64,000 nucleotides of DNA from Candidatus Aminicenantota bacterium. GTDB lineage: Bacteria; Acidobacteriota; Aminicenantia; Aminicenantales; Saccharicenantaceae. Of the stretch, positions 44,455-54,204 are shown piece after piece. The DNA lies in the NCBI GenBank assembly GCA_017999365.1, contig JAGNLW010000006.1, positions 124,001 through 188,000 on the forward strand. Direction: 5' to 3'. The number at the start of each line of letters is the position of its first letter. Within the stretch, counting starts at the first letter, position 1. The notes beneath the pieces are model-generated. The model ran no database searches and was not told the origin of the DNA. It saw nothing but the letters and a program-made list of their open reading frames with translations. The position numbers and the translations under genes were made by a program.

Positions 44455-45246
44455 CTAGTCCATTTTTAAAGGAGGATAAAAAACACCCAAAACGGTAAAA
44501 ACGTTTTGAAATCTATGCAGGTTACCTACGTAGAAGAAAACATCTTTTATGGTACTATCGACCATCATCATCCAACGTTCTTTAATTTTACTTAGCAGTT
44601 CTTGTTCGTCTCGATAGATTCCTCTCCATTTACGATAGGATTGGTGTATTTCCCAGTCTATTATGGAGAGCGTATGCCCTCCACAATCGGGTTCGGAAAT
44701 GCATTTGAACTGGTAATAGAATAGGAATGGAATCTCTTCTACTGGCTCCTTTGGCTTGTCAAAGAGGCCGGGGCGAGCATAGGCCTTTTCTCTCTTATCC
44801 GAATCCTTAATCTGCCGCTTCTTTATAAGAAAGGAGACGCCCTCAGGTTTAATGAGGGCCATAGAAGTTATATGTTGTTCCTCTTCTCTGATAACCTGAC
44901 ACATGGACTTGACTGAGAGCTTTTGGATAATTGCCCTTCTTCTATCCCAACCATCTTTACGCGTGTCAATTTGCTCAATTATCCTGATTGAGTCAGGCTG
45001 AATACGAAAACTCTCCGGTCGCAAATCGTCCGTGGCCTTTGCACAGTTTGCTTCAATCAGGCTATATTTCTTGAATCTCTTGTCGTTCTCAAGGTCGCGG
45101 AAAGGTATAGGATAAAGCCTGACCCAAGACCCTGTGTTGATATCGACCCCCGCGCAGCAGACGGTTTCTCCATAATTGTAGCTTGGATTAGGATATGCTT
45201 TGACTGTAACGAAAACTCGCTTAGCTCGAAAATCTAGCTTTTTCAA
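44455..45246 (-). CDS. Unknown protein encoded with DUF488
   Basis: The 263-residue product is soluble and slightly basic. Notable segments: RVFVTVKAYPNPSYNYGETVCCAG near the start, GSWVRLYPIPFRDLE, and CISEPDCGGHTLSIIDWEIHQSYRK towards the C-terminus, containing Cys, Asp and His residues that could form an active or metal site. I do not recognise a named family. It overlaps the end of the DUF488 gene by 4 nt (ATGA), so the two are coupled and probably act together. Confidence 0.75.
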   Translation of the reverse strand: MKKLDFRAKRVFVTVKAYPNPSYNYGETVCCAGVDINTGSWVRLYPIPFRDLENDKRFKKYSLIEANCAKATDDLRPESFRIQPDSIRIIEQIDTRKDGWDRRRAIIQKLSVKSMCQVIREEEQHITSMALIKPEGVSFLIKKRQIKDSDKREKAYARPGLFDKPKEPVEEIPFLFYYQFKCISEPDCGGHTLSIIDWEIHQSYRKWRGIYRDEQELLSKIKERWMMMVDSTIKDVFFYVGNLHRFQNVFTVLGVFYPPLKMD

Positions 45247-45686
45247 ACGTGGACGATTTTTAGCCCGTTCCCGTCATGCTCTTTTATCTTCATCGCGACA
45301 GCCGAGCGGTGACAATACTCTGGAATACGTTCGAAGCACATTAGGCACGTAACGCCATCATGTACGTACTCGTAGGCCTTCAAAATAGCCTCTGGATTAT
45401 CCTCAAGATACTTAGTATATGACGAAAAGAATCTGCCATAATCATGGTCATCCTTGAGTTGGCGACGCATATAGGAGGGGCTCCCGAGCGACTTGATGTG
45501 TACGTACTCAATGTCCTCGGACTCTGCCCGGCTCTTTAGCTGGGACTTTGAGAATCCCTTCTTTCTCGATATTGGTATTTCCCTTATGTCTATGAGCCGA
45601 GTGATATTGAAGGTTTTAAGATAGGCTATGAATGCATCGATGTCTCGGCCTTCATAACCAACGGTAAATAGCTCCAGAGCATTCAT
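45243..45686 (-). CDS. DUF488 family protein
   Basis: The 147 residues begin LFTVGYEGRDIDAFIAYL and carry the DUF488 features LIDIREIPISRKKGFSK and the C-terminal CLMCFERIPEYCHRSAVA. The C..CFE..CHR motif is the family signature, possibly a metal or catalytic site. DUF488 genes are frequent in accessory regions; the function is unknown. A TATAAT lies 7 nt upstream of the ATG, so the transcript may be almost leaderless. Confidence 0.88.
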   Translation of the reverse strand: MNALELFTVGYEGRDIDAFIAYLKTFNITRLIDIREIPISRKKGFSKSQLKSRAESEDIEYVHIKSLGSPSYMRRQLKDDHDYGRFFSSYTKYLEDNPEAILKAYEYVHDGVTCLMCFERIPEYCHRSAVAMKIKEHDGNGLKIVHV

Positions 45687-45826
45687 CCTTTACATTATAC
45701 TGCAGCCTATTCGGCGAAAAGCAAGGGGAAAAATCCTCCCGCATTAATGACTCTGGCTAGGTCTCTTGAGACGGCTTTATCCATACTCTTTCAACACGAG
45801 AAGAAGTCTAGCCTAGTGGTATAGAC
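45687..45826. other. Short intergenic region
   Basis: 140 nt between two minus-strand genes; besides the -10 box of the DUF488 gene (45694-45699) I see no feature. Confidence 0.4.
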
Positions 45827-46498
45827 TCAAGGGGCTTGGGCCCCCTTTTCATAGCCGATTTGCCAGAAGTACATGTCAATAAGTTTCATGAGGGGATACC
45901 GAATCCCGCTGGCCTCACTAATGCTCGGTTGCTCCCTCCGGAGGTCGAGGAGGTTCTCTCTGCAAAAGGTTAGAATACGGTTAATGAAATTGTCGTTCAA
46001 ATATGAGTATTGGAAGCCCTCGCTCTTAAGGCCATCTATGAAGTAGCGGTCACAGGCGGGAAGGCACCCAAAAGTGCCGAGAACGATTTTCGTTATGAGC
46101 GTGTCTGTTGGCTGCGCGGAGCCGGACGCGGGGGCGAAAGGCTTATATGCCTCCCGGATGCCTGCAATCAGCTCGCCAATCAGAGGTATTAACCGGGTAT
46201 CCGTCTCACTCGCACCAAACTCAATATTCCAGAGACTGTCATAGCGTTCTTCTGCAACCAGGTCAATTATGCCACGATGCACTGTATATGCGTACTGTAA
46301 CAAGAAACTGGACCCCCGATACATGCCCCAACTTGCCAGGTAGAAGCCGAGCTGGAGTGCAGCTTGCTCACGATTGGCAAGAATAGCGTTGGGCCTCGAG
46401 GCACGAAAGAACCTGTAACAGTATTCCCACGAACGATAGCGATGGTGCTCGCTAACGGCGTCCGCATAATAGGCGTTAATAGCTCGATGAACGCTCAT
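45827..46498 (-). CDS. Unknown 223-residue protein
   Basis: No family recognised. It starts MSVHRAINAYYADAVSEHH, is rich in aromatic residues (RYRSWEYCYRFFRA; LASWGMYRGSSFLLQYAY), and looks mostly helical and soluble. The C-terminus has PLMKLIDMYFWQIGYEKG. No signal peptide or catalytic motif is obvious. It stands alone, divergent from the next gene, within the island. Confidence 0.75.
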   Translation of the reverse strand: MSVHRAINAYYADAVSEHHRYRSWEYCYRFFRASRPNAILANREQAALQLGFYLASWGMYRGSSFLLQYAYTVHRGIIDLVAEERYDSLWNIEFGASETDTRLIPLIGELIAGIREAYKPFAPASGSAQPTDTLITKIVLGTFGCLPACDRYFIDGLKSEGFQYSYLNDNFINRILTFCRENLLDLRREQPSISEASGIRYPLMKLIDMYFWQIGYEKGAQAP

Positions 46499-46732
46499 TG
46501 AGAAATCTCCTGAAAGCTAATGAATATTCCCCACCGCTGCTCACGATATCACCTCTAAAACAATGCTTTCAACCCATATTGGGGAGAGGTTTGTATTCCC
46601 CTTGTATACCACTGTTAGGCTATGCTAATTTCATTCAGAGGCCGTCGGCAGTCCCATCACAGCCGACGCCCTTCCTAAGGAGTCTCAGGCGGGAAAAGAA
46701 AGGCCGCATGTTTCTCCAGAAAGGGGTTCTAT
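46499..46732. other. Divergent intergenic region
   Basis: 234 nt between divergent genes. No convincing promoter pair or repeat was found; a short open frame on the plus strand has no ribosome binding site and lacks gene-like composition. Confidence 0.4.
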
Positions 46733-46930
46733 ATGTCCAGTCAAGTGGGAATATCAAGTAATCAGGCTGCTTCAGAAGTTGACCGCTTACGTAAGTCATT
46801 GGAAGAATTTGCTAAGAAGGCTGGTGAACAGACCAATCAGATGCTTCGACTAACCCGCGTATTAACCTGGCTAACCGCGATAATGACGGTGCTGGTTGGA
46901 GTGCAGGTTTATAAAACCATATTTAGGTGA
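46733..46930 (+). CDS. Small membrane protein with coiled coil
   Basis: The 65-residue protein has an amphipathic, probably coiled-coil N-terminal part (ASEVDRLRKSLEEFAKKAGEQ) and one C-terminal membrane segment (VLTWLTAIMTVLVGVQVY). AAGGGG precedes the ATG. Such proteins resemble small inner-membrane anchors; the role is unknown. It is followed within 35 nt by the nuclease gene and may be cotranscribed with it. Confidence 0.6.
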   Translation: MSSQVGISSNQAASEVDRLRKSLEEFAKKAGEQTNQMLRLTRVLTWLTAIMTVLVGVQVYKTIFR

Positions 46931-46965
46931 AAAGTAGCGGGATAGGACCTACAGGAGGCGTGAAC

Positions 46966-48060
46966 ATGCCAATAGAAATCGGCATCTGGAGGTTGGGGAA
47001 CAGGGCTGAAAAGGTGAATTTCACTCCCATGCCATCCGAGGAAAAGCTCGAGGCTATCCTTTCCGATGACATCTCGATTCTTGACCCGAACCTGTTCGTG
47101 TTCGGTCGGCAGGTCCCAACTTCGTTTGGGAAGTACATCGACCTCCTGGCGATGGATGCCGACGGCAAGATAGTCGTTATCGAGCTAAAACGTGACAAAA
47201 CACCACGTGAGATTGTTTCACAACTCCTCGTTTACGGCTCTTGGGTTCGAGGCCTTGAAGAAGATGACATAGCCGCCATCTTCGAGGCCTATCAGAAGAA
47301 GTACAAACCGCAGGCGTCTGGGAAGTCATTCGATGATGCCTTCTGCGAGCGGTTTGGCGTGAATGAAATGCCCGAGACCCTGAATGACGGGCACGAGCTT
47401 CTCGCAGTAGCCAGCGAACTGGATGACAGCACCGAACGTATCGTTACCTACTTGTCCGATGAGTATGGGGCTGCCATCAATGTCGCCTATTTTCGCTTCT
47501 TTAAAGAGAACGAGAATGAATACCTCAGCCGTGTTTGGCTCATTGACCCGGGCGAGGTCGAAGATAAGGTGACGAAGAAAAGAGGGACAGAGCCTTGGAA
47601 CGGCGAATTTTATGTCTCATTCGGCGAGAACCAGGAACGCCGTTGGACCGATGCACAAAAATACGGCTATATTGCTGCCGGGGGAGGGGCTTGGTATAGC
47701 AAGACTCTCGAAACGCTTGAGATTGGCGGCAGAATATGGGTCAACGTTCCAGGACAAGGATACGTTGGCGTTGGGAAGGTGTTAGATAAACCGAAGCCGA
47801 TTACTGAGTTCCGTTTAGCCGACGGAAGCGGGAAGAAGGTTCCCATAACTCAACTAATCCAGGACATCCCAAGCCCTGATAAACCAAGCGACCAGCTCGA
47901 GTACTTTGTGCCCGTGCAATGGATTAAGACAGTCCCTCTTAATCAGGCGGTGAGGGAGTTGGGGTTCTTTGGCAACCAGAATAGTGCTGCGAGACCTAGA
48001 GCCCAGAAGTGGAACCACACTGTGGAGAGGCTTAAAGAACGCTGGGGGATTTCGGACTAA
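46966..48060 (+). CDS. NucS/DUF91-like predicted endonuclease
   Basis: The 364-residue protein has a PD-(D/E)XK-type nuclease core near residues 55-85: YIDLLAMDADGKIVVIELKR with the E-x-K, and the following REIVSQLLVYGSWV helix typical of the DUF91/NucS C-terminal nuclease. The rest (100-364) contains a PUA-like segment (GGRIWVNVPGQGYVGVGKV). It starts at ATG 46966 behind AGGAGG. Located 26 nt upstream of hsdM, it probably is an accessory of the R-M operon or an independent nuclease defence. Confidence 0.8.
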   Translation: MPIEIGIWRLGNRAEKVNFTPMPSEEKLEAILSDDISILDPNLFVFGRQVPTSFGKYIDLLAMDADGKIVVIELKRDKTPREIVSQLLVYGSWVRGLEEDDIAAIFEAYQKKYKPQASGKSFDDAFCERFGVNEMPETLNDGHELLAVASELDDSTERIVTYLSDEYGAAINVAYFRFFKENENEYLSRVWLIDPGEVEDKVTKKRGTEPWNGEFYVSFGENQERRWTDAQKYGYIAAGGGAWYSKTLETLEIGGRIWVNVPGQGYVGVGKVLDKPKPITEFRLADGSGKKVPITQLIQDIPSPDKPSDQLEYFVPVQWIKTVPLNQAVRELGFFGNQNSAARPRAQKWNHTVERLKERWGISD

Positions 48061-48086
48061 TGGAGTTTGAGTGAGGAGCGGGAATT

Positions 48087-49634
48087 ATGGAACTGAGCAC
48101 CCTTGAGAACTGGCTCTGGGACGCCGCTTGTAAGATTCGTGGCCCCATCGATGCTCCCAAATTCAAGGACTACATCCTCCCGCTTATTTTTCTCAAGCGG
48201 CTCTCGGACGTATTCTCCGATGAGGTTGCCGGCCTGGGTGAAACCTACAAGGACCTCAAGACGGCCCAAGAGCTGGTTAAGGCCGACCACAGCCTGGTTC
48301 GATTCTATATACCGCCTAAGTCGCATTGGTCGTATCTTGCCCAGCAATCTAGGGCGGGGCTAGGAGAGGTGCTTACGGATGCCGTCCGAGGCGTTTCCCG
48401 CGAAAATCCCCGCTTAGCGGGTGTCATCGACGTTACGGACTTTAACGCCACTGCTGCCGGCCAGAGAATCATCAGCGACGAGCACCTCCACGAGTTAGTC
48501 CAAGTCCTCCATCAACATCGCCTGGGCCTGAAAGACGTCGAACCCGACCTCCTGGGCCGTGCTTACGAGTACCTGATTAGAAAGTTCGCTGAGGGACAGG
48601 GGCAGAGTGCCGGCGAGTTCTATACCCCCCGTCCGGTTGCTCTATTGATGGCAAGAATCCTTGACCCCAAGCCGGGACAGACAGTGTATGACCCTGCCTG
48701 CGGCTCGGGGGGACTGCTCATCAAGTGCCATCTCCGGCTTGTCGAAACGCATGGCGTCCAGCAGAACGGGCGAAAGGTCCTGCCTTCGACAATGGCACCG
48801 CTGCGGGTTTTTGGCCAGGAAATCAACCCGACCACTTTCGCTATGTCTCGGATGAACGCCTTCCTCCATGATATCGAGGCTGAAATCGCCCTGGGCGATA
48901 CGATGAGGTCTCCCCGATTTCTGGACCAGGACGGAGGCCTCAGGAAGTTCAACCTGGTGACAGCAAATCCCATGTGGAATCAAAAATTCTCCGCCGACAT
49001 GTACGAAAATGACCCGTTTGAGCGGTTTGGGTGGGGAGTTCCTCCTAACTCGAGTGCTGACTGGGGTTGGGTCCAGCACATGGTAGCTTCACTTCGGGAT
49101 GACGGCAGGATGGCGGTTGTGCTGGACACAGGAGCTGTGAGCCGGGGAAGCGGAAACCAGGGGTCAAATAAGGAGCGTGATATACGCAAAGCCTTCATTG
49201 AAAATGACCTCATCGAGGCGGTCTTCTTAATGCCGGAGAACATGTTTTACAATACGACAGCCCCGGGAATTATCCTGGTGCTTAACCGGAAGAAACTGCA
49301 TCCTGGAGAGATTCTTCTCGTCAACGGCTCTAAGCAGTTTAGCAAAGGAAAGCCAAAGAATTACCTTGATGAATCGCACATTTCAATACTCGCCGACTCC
49401 TATTTCAAATGGGAAGTCAAGAATGGTCTTTGTTCTGTCATAGCCATCGCTGATGCCGCGAAGAATGACTTTAACCTGTCGCCGAGTCGGTATATCTCTG
49501 TTGGGGAGCAGTCAGAAGTTTCGCCGTTGGATGAGGCTCTGGTTGAGCTTCAAGAAGCTGAGGAGGAGCTCCAGAAGGCGAACCAACTTATGAGGGGTAT
49601 TCTAGATAGATTACGGCTAGGGAATTCAAGATAA
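48087..49634 (+). CDS. hsdM: Type I restriction-modification DNA methyltransferase subunit
   Basis: N6-adenine methyltransferase subunit of a type I R-M complex. The 515 residues include an N-terminal HsdM helical domain (LENWLWDAACKIRG), AdoMet motif I DPACGSGGL (about residue 205) and motif IV as NPMW instead of NPPF/Y, a variant form. The stop overlaps the hsdS start by one base. Confidence 0.96.
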   Translation: MELSTLENWLWDAACKIRGPIDAPKFKDYILPLIFLKRLSDVFSDEVAGLGETYKDLKTAQELVKADHSLVRFYIPPKSHWSYLAQQSRAGLGEVLTDAVRGVSRENPRLAGVIDVTDFNATAAGQRIISDEHLHELVQVLHQHRLGLKDVEPDLLGRAYEYLIRKFAEGQGQSAGEFYTPRPVALLMARILDPKPGQTVYDPACGSGGLLIKCHLRLVETHGVQQNGRKVLPSTMAPLRVFGQEINPTTFAMSRMNAFLHDIEAEIALGDTMRSPRFLDQDGGLRKFNLVTANPMWNQKFSADMYENDPFERFGWGVPPNSSADWGWVQHMVASLRDDGRMAVVLDTGAVSRGSGNQGSNKERDIRKAFIENDLIEAVFLMPENMFYNTTAPGIILVLNRKKLHPGEILLVNGSKQFSKGKPKNYLDESHISILADSYFKWEVKNGLCSVIAIADAAKNDFNLSPSRYISVGEQSEVSPLDEALVELQEAEEELQKANQLMRGILDRLRLGNSR

Positions 49635-50944
49635 TGGTGCCTCAAAAGAACAAAATCGTCTGTATCGAAGATGATTCCTCGGGGGTTCTTAAGAAATTAG
49701 ATGGCATAGACTTCCCGGAAGGTTGGCAACCCCGGCAACTTGGCAGTTTCTGCGAACTCCGCAATGAACAGGTCCGTCCCAGTGATTCGAGAGACTTGCC
49801 TTATATAGGTTTAGAGCACATTGATAGTGGTGAACATGTGATAAGACGCCATGGGAGTCCTCTGGAAGTTCGCAGTACAAAAAACAGCTTTAAGGCTGGG
49901 GACATCCTGTACGGCAAGCTCCGCCCGTATTTGGACAAGGCCGCCATTGTTGATTTTGATGGGATTTGTTCAACAGATATTCTGGTTGTCCGAACAGATG
50001 AGGGAGAGGCTGAACCCGAATTTGTGGTCTCGGGATTACACACACGTTCGTTTCTTAAGTATGCAGTAAGCACAACAACAGGTGTCAATCATCCCCGAAC
50101 GTCATGGAATGCTCTGAAAAAGTACTGGCTTCATATTCCACCCCTCCCTGAACAGCAAGCCATCGCCTCAATTCTAAGGACAGTTCAACAGGCCAAAGAA
50201 GCCTGCGAGCGTGTCGTCGCCGCCACCCGCCAGCTCGAGCAGAGCCTCCTCCAATACCTCTTTACTTACGGCCCTGTCCCCTTTGACCAGGCTGACAAGG
50301 TGCCGTTGAAGGAGACGGCAAGTGGGTTGATACCTGAACGCTGGAATTCTGTTTCCCTGGGAGATGTGCTTCGCCTCGTCTATCGCTACCCCAGCTATTA
50401 CAATATTAGTTATGTAGATGACGGTGTTCCTGAGATTAGAGGGGAACTTCTCAAGTCTAACGGAAGAATTGAAACGGATAGGAGGATGTTCCGCTTTATT
50501 AGTCCTGAGACATCAGGCCGGTTTCCTCGCACACAGCTAGAAGAGGGAGATATCGTGATGTCAGTGAGGGGGACAATGGGCAAGATAGGTCTCGTTCCTC
50601 AGAGACTGGCTGGGGCTAATATGACTGCTAACTTGCTACGTCTGTCTCCGGACAGGACTCGGGTGTTACCAGAGTATCTCAGGATTGTATTACTATCCCC
50701 CCGATTTCTTCGTCGCCTAAACGAGCTCTCACCACAAACGACGATTAAAACGATTCAGGCCCCGGTGCTCAAGAGCATTAAGATTATTCTCCCTTCTATG
50801 CCCGAACAATGCGAAATCGCCAACCATCTCTTAGCGGTCGAGACTAAACTCGCAGCAGAAGAAGCCCGCCGGGATTCCTTGGCGAACCTCTTTCAGTCCC
50901 TCCTTCATCACCTCATGACTGGCAAGGTGCGAGTCACTGGATAG
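49634..50944 (+). CDS. hsdS: Type I restriction-modification specificity subunit
   Basis: Determines the bipartite DNA target. The 436 residues have the TRD1 - conserved helix - TRD2 - conserved helix layout: TRD1 up to about 165 followed by PPLPEQQAIASILRTV, then LIPERWNSVSLGDVL introducing TRD2 and LPSMPEQCEIANHLL with a terminal helix. Both halves are complete, so the target should be asymmetric and bipartite. Confidence 0.95.
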   Translation: MVPQKNKIVCIEDDSSGVLKKLDGIDFPEGWQPRQLGSFCELRNEQVRPSDSRDLPYIGLEHIDSGEHVIRRHGSPLEVRSTKNSFKAGDILYGKLRPYLDKAAIVDFDGICSTDILVVRTDEGEAEPEFVVSGLHTRSFLKYAVSTTTGVNHPRTSWNALKKYWLHIPPLPEQQAIASILRTVQQAKEACERVVAATRQLEQSLLQYLFTYGPVPFDQADKVPLKETASGLIPERWNSVSLGDVLRLVYRYPSYYNISYVDDGVPEIRGELLKSNGRIETDRRMFRFISPETSGRFPRTQLEEGDIVMSVRGTMGKIGLVPQRLAGANMTANLLRLSPDRTRVLPEYLRIVLLSPRFLRRLNELSPQTTIKTIQAPVLKSIKIILPSMPEQCEIANHLLAVETKLAAEEARRDSLANLFQSLLHHLMTGKVRVTG

Positions 50945-50955
50945 CGGAGAATCCC

Positions 50956-53892
50956 ATGACAGCTCTGGCCACAGAAAGAGGGGCGGTTCAAAGCCCTCTC
51001 ATAAGGTACGCCTCTCAGATTGGCTGGACGTATATCAGTCCCGATGAAGCTTTCCGGCTGCGAGGTGATGAAAGCGGCCTATTACTCAGGGATATCTTCC
51101 TGGCTCAATCTCAACGCCTTAACCCAGGACTTCTCGACCTGGGCCGAGCAGAGGACTTCGCTAGGCGTCTAATCCATGTCCTGCCTAGAATCGAAGGAAA
51201 TCTTGAAGCCTGGGAGTTCCTTTGTGGCTTGAAGACGACATTCATCCCTCAGGAGAAGCGAGAGCAGAACGTCTGGCTACTTGCCCAAGACTGGAGGCAG
51301 AATACCTACCATGTAACCGACGAGCTCCGATTCTTCAATGGCACTCACCGCATCCGCCTTGATGTCGCCTTCTTCATCAACGGCATCCCGGTCCTACTTG
51401 TTGAAACAAAGGCCGCAACAAAGCTCGAGGGCATCGCTGACGCCCTTGACCAGGTCAGACGCTATCACCGCGAGGGTCCTGAGCTGATGGCCCTCATGCA
51501 GGTGCATACGCTGACCCACCTCGTACATTTCTACTACGGCCCGACCTGGAACCCATCCCACAAATCCCTGTTCAACTGGCGGGATGAAAGTGCGGGCCAG
51601 GATTACGAAACCCTGGTCAAGACTTTCCTCGCCCCCCAGCGGGTCACCCGTCTCCTGACCGACTTCATCCTCTTCACCCGGACAGACGATGAACTGAACA
51701 AGGTTATCCTCCGGCCCCACCAAATGAGAGCCGTAGAGCGAGTAATCCGCCGTGCCGCCAACCCGGACAAGCTCCGTGGCCTCGTATGGCATACCCAGGG
51801 TTCTGGCAAGACCTACACAATGATTGCTGCCGCCAAGTTACTGCTGGAGGAGCCAGAGCTTCAGAATCCTACCGTCCTCATGCTGGTTGACCGGAACGAA
51901 CTCGAGGCCCAGCTCTTTGGGAACCTCACCTCTATTGGCTTCGGGCATGTCGAGGTGGCCCAGTCCAAGCGGCACCTCCAGGAGCTTCTGTCGAATGACT
52001 ACCGGGGTCTTATTATCAGCATGATTCATAAGTTCGACGCTATCCCGGCTAGCCTCAACCCCAGGAAGAATATCTTCGTGATGGTCGACGAGGCCCACCG
52101 GACAACGGGAGGGGACCTGGGGAACTATCTCATGGCCGCCCTTCCGAACGCCACGTACGTTGGCTTTACGGGTACGCCGATTGACAAGACAGTCTACGGC
52201 AAGGGGACCTTCAAGGTTTTTGGTATAGACGACCCCAAGGGATACCTAGACAAGTACAGCATCGCCGAGTCCATTCAGGATAAGACGACCGTCCCTCTCC
52301 ATTACACCCTAGCCCCCAGCGACCTGAGAGTGGACCGTGAGACGCTAGACAAGGAGTTCTTGGCCTTGAAGGAGGCCGAAGGGGTAAGCGATATCGAGGA
52401 GCTGAACCACATTCTCGACAAAGCGGTCAACCTTCGGAACATGCTAAAGAACCGGGAACGCATGGAGAGAATCGCCGCCCATGTCGCCAAGCACTACCGG
52501 GAAGTCGTGGAGCCGATGGGCTACAAAGCTTTCCTCGTGGGCGTTGACCGGGAGGCCTGTGCCATTTACAAGAACCTCCTCGACCAGCACCTTCCGAAGG
52601 AGTACACCGAGGTCGTCTATAGCCCTGGCCATAACGACCCGGAGAACCTGGCCTGTTTCCACCTCTCAGATGAAAAAGAACAGTCCGTGCGGAAGTCTTT
52701 CCGCCACTCAGTTGAGCTTCCTAAAATCCTGATTGTGACTGAGAAGCTCCTGACTGGATATGACGCTCCCGTCCTCTACGCCATCTACCTTGACAAGCCC
52801 ATGCGTGACCACGTCCTTCTCCAGGCGATTGCCCGTGTCAACCGCCCCTACGAAGACGAGCTGGGGCGTCATAAGCCAGCGGGATTCGTCATGGACTTCG
52901 TTGGTGTCTTTGAAAATCTCGAAAAGGCCTTGTCATTCGACTCCCAGGACGTGGAAGACGTCCAGCGGGTGGTGACGGACCTTGAACTCCTCAAGGTGGA
53001 ATTCGAGAAACAAATGCTAAGGGCCAGGCAGGCGTTCCTGCCGATTCCGGAAGGTGCGACTGCGGATAAAGCAGCCGAGAAGGTCCTTGACTACTTCCAT
53101 GACGAAAAGACACGCCAGGACTTCTACAAGTTCTACCGGGAGCTTGCCGACGTCTACGAAATCCTGTCCCCCGACGCCTTCCTTTCTCCCTTCATCAAGG
53201 ACTTCGACAAGCTCTCGAGGATGTACAAGCTCCTACGGACGGCTTATGAGAGCGTATTCATAGACAGGGAGCTGACCCGGAAGACGGCAGAGCTTGTCCA
53301 GAAGAACACTCATGGTGGGGCCATCCAGGACTCTCTCGAGGTCTACGAAATCAACGAGCATCTTCTGGAGCGTCTAGGGAAAGATGACACGCCGGATACA
53401 GTCAAGATATTCAACCTTCACAAGAGCATCATCGACCTCATCCAGAAGAACTCCCACCAGGCTCCGTACTTGATTTCTATCGGCGAACGGGCGGAGGCCA
53501 TCATCCAGGCCTACCAGCTCCGCCAACAGGCCACCAGAGAGGCCCTGGGGGCCCTAGAAGAGGTCATCCGGGAGATACTTCGGGCCGAAGAAGAGAGGGG
53601 GAAGAAGAACCTCAACCCCGAGGGATTTGCCGTCTTCTGGCTTCTTGAGAAGGAAGGGATTGCCGACGCGGAGGTCATCGCAAGGCATACAGAGGTCGTA
53701 TTTGGGACGTATCCGCATTGGCGGACGAGTTCCGCACAGGGGCGGGAAGTTAGAAGAGAACTCTACAGGGTCCTGCTGATGAGCAGGATGAAGGCTAAGC
53801 CACAGGTGAGAGCCACCCCCGATGTCGAGGGTTTGAACGCCCACGTTGAGCGGATAATGAGGATAGCAAGGCGGGCGGGGGAAAACGCATGA
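50956..53892 (+). CDS. hsdR: Type I restriction endonuclease subunit
   Basis: Translocates and cleaves unmethylated DNA. The 978 residues contain the PD-(D/E)XK nuclease motif near 135-152 (DVAFFINGIPVLLVETKA), Walker A TQGSGKT near 278, DEAH near 377 and helicase motif VI (QAIARVNRP near 622). All catalytic motifs appear intact, so the system is probably active. Confidence 0.96.
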   Translation: MTALATERGAVQSPLIRYASQIGWTYISPDEAFRLRGDESGLLLRDIFLAQSQRLNPGLLDLGRAEDFARRLIHVLPRIEGNLEAWEFLCGLKTTFIPQEKREQNVWLLAQDWRQNTYHVTDELRFFNGTHRIRLDVAFFINGIPVLLVETKAATKLEGIADALDQVRRYHREGPELMALMQVHTLTHLVHFYYGPTWNPSHKSLFNWRDESAGQDYETLVKTFLAPQRVTRLLTDFILFTRTDDELNKVILRPHQMRAVERVIRRAANPDKLRGLVWHTQGSGKTYTMIAAAKLLLEEPELQNPTVLMLVDRNELEAQLFGNLTSIGFGHVEVAQSKRHLQELLSNDYRGLIISMIHKFDAIPASLNPRKNIFVMVDEAHRTTGGDLGNYLMAALPNATYVGFTGTPIDKTVYGKGTFKVFGIDDPKGYLDKYSIAESIQDKTTVPLHYTLAPSDLRVDRETLDKEFLALKEAEGVSDIEELNHILDKAVNLRNMLKNRERMERIAAHVAKHYREVVEPMGYKAFLVGVDREACAIYKNLLDQHLPKEYTEVVYSPGHNDPENLACFHLSDEKEQSVRKSFRHSVELPKILIVTEKLLTGYDAPVLYAIYLDKPMRDHVLLQAIARVNRPYEDELGRHKPAGFVMDFVGVFENLEKALSFDSQDVEDVQRVVTDLELLKVEFEKQMLRARQAFLPIPEGATADKAAEKVLDYFHDEKTRQDFYKFYRELADVYEILSPDAFLSPFIKDFDKLSRMYKLLRTAYESVFIDRELTRKTAELVQKNTHGGAIQDSLEVYEINEHLLERLGKDDTPDTVKIFNLHKSIIDLIQKNSHQAPYLISIGERAEAIIQAYQLRQQATREALGALEEVIREILRAEEERGKKNLNPEGFAVFWLLEKEGIADAEVIARHTEVVFGTYPHWRTSSAQGREVRRELYRVLLMSRMKAKPQVRATPDVEGLNAHVERIMRIARRAGENA

Positions 53893-54197
53893 GTTCCGAA
53901 CGATGGGCCCCGCCCCAGCCCCTGGAGTCCAGCGTCCCCGACGAGATTCTCCGGGGCGAAATAAGGGACTGGGCCAAGCGAATTGGCGTGAAGTTGGGGA
54001 CTATCACGGTTAGGAAGATGAAGACGAAGTGGGCGAGTTGCTCGAGCAGGGGGAATCTGACTTTCGATGTCGAACTCCTCCGTCAGCCAGCCAGCTTTCG
54101 CCGCAAGGCGATAGTCCACGAACTCCTTCACTTCAAGTATCCAAACCATGGACGTATGTTCCGTGCGATGGAGAGGGTGTATCTGGGGAAAGAATGA
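53889..54197 (+). CDS. Small YgjP-like (DUF45/WLM) zinc metallopeptidase
   Basis: The 102-residue protein has MKTKWASCSSRGNLTF and HELLHFKYPNHGRMF, the HExxH plus NH pattern of YgjP-type metal-dependent hydrolases. It is about half the usual ~230 residues and lacks the N-terminal part. It overlaps the hsdR stop (ATGA). YgjP-type genes are often found downstream of type I restriction subunits; the purpose is unknown. Confidence 0.85.
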   Translation: MSSERWAPPQPLESSVPDEILRGEIRDWAKRIGVKLGTITVRKMKTKWASCSSRGNLTFDVELLRQPASFRRKAIVHELLHFKYPNHGRMFRAMERVYLGKE

Positions 54198-54204
54198 TAG
54201 GGGG

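Noticed and set aside
46498..46761. 87-codon plus-strand frame upstream of the small membrane protein
   Set aside because: No ribosome binding site, no domain, and it overlaps the start region of the better supported 46733 gene in another frame.
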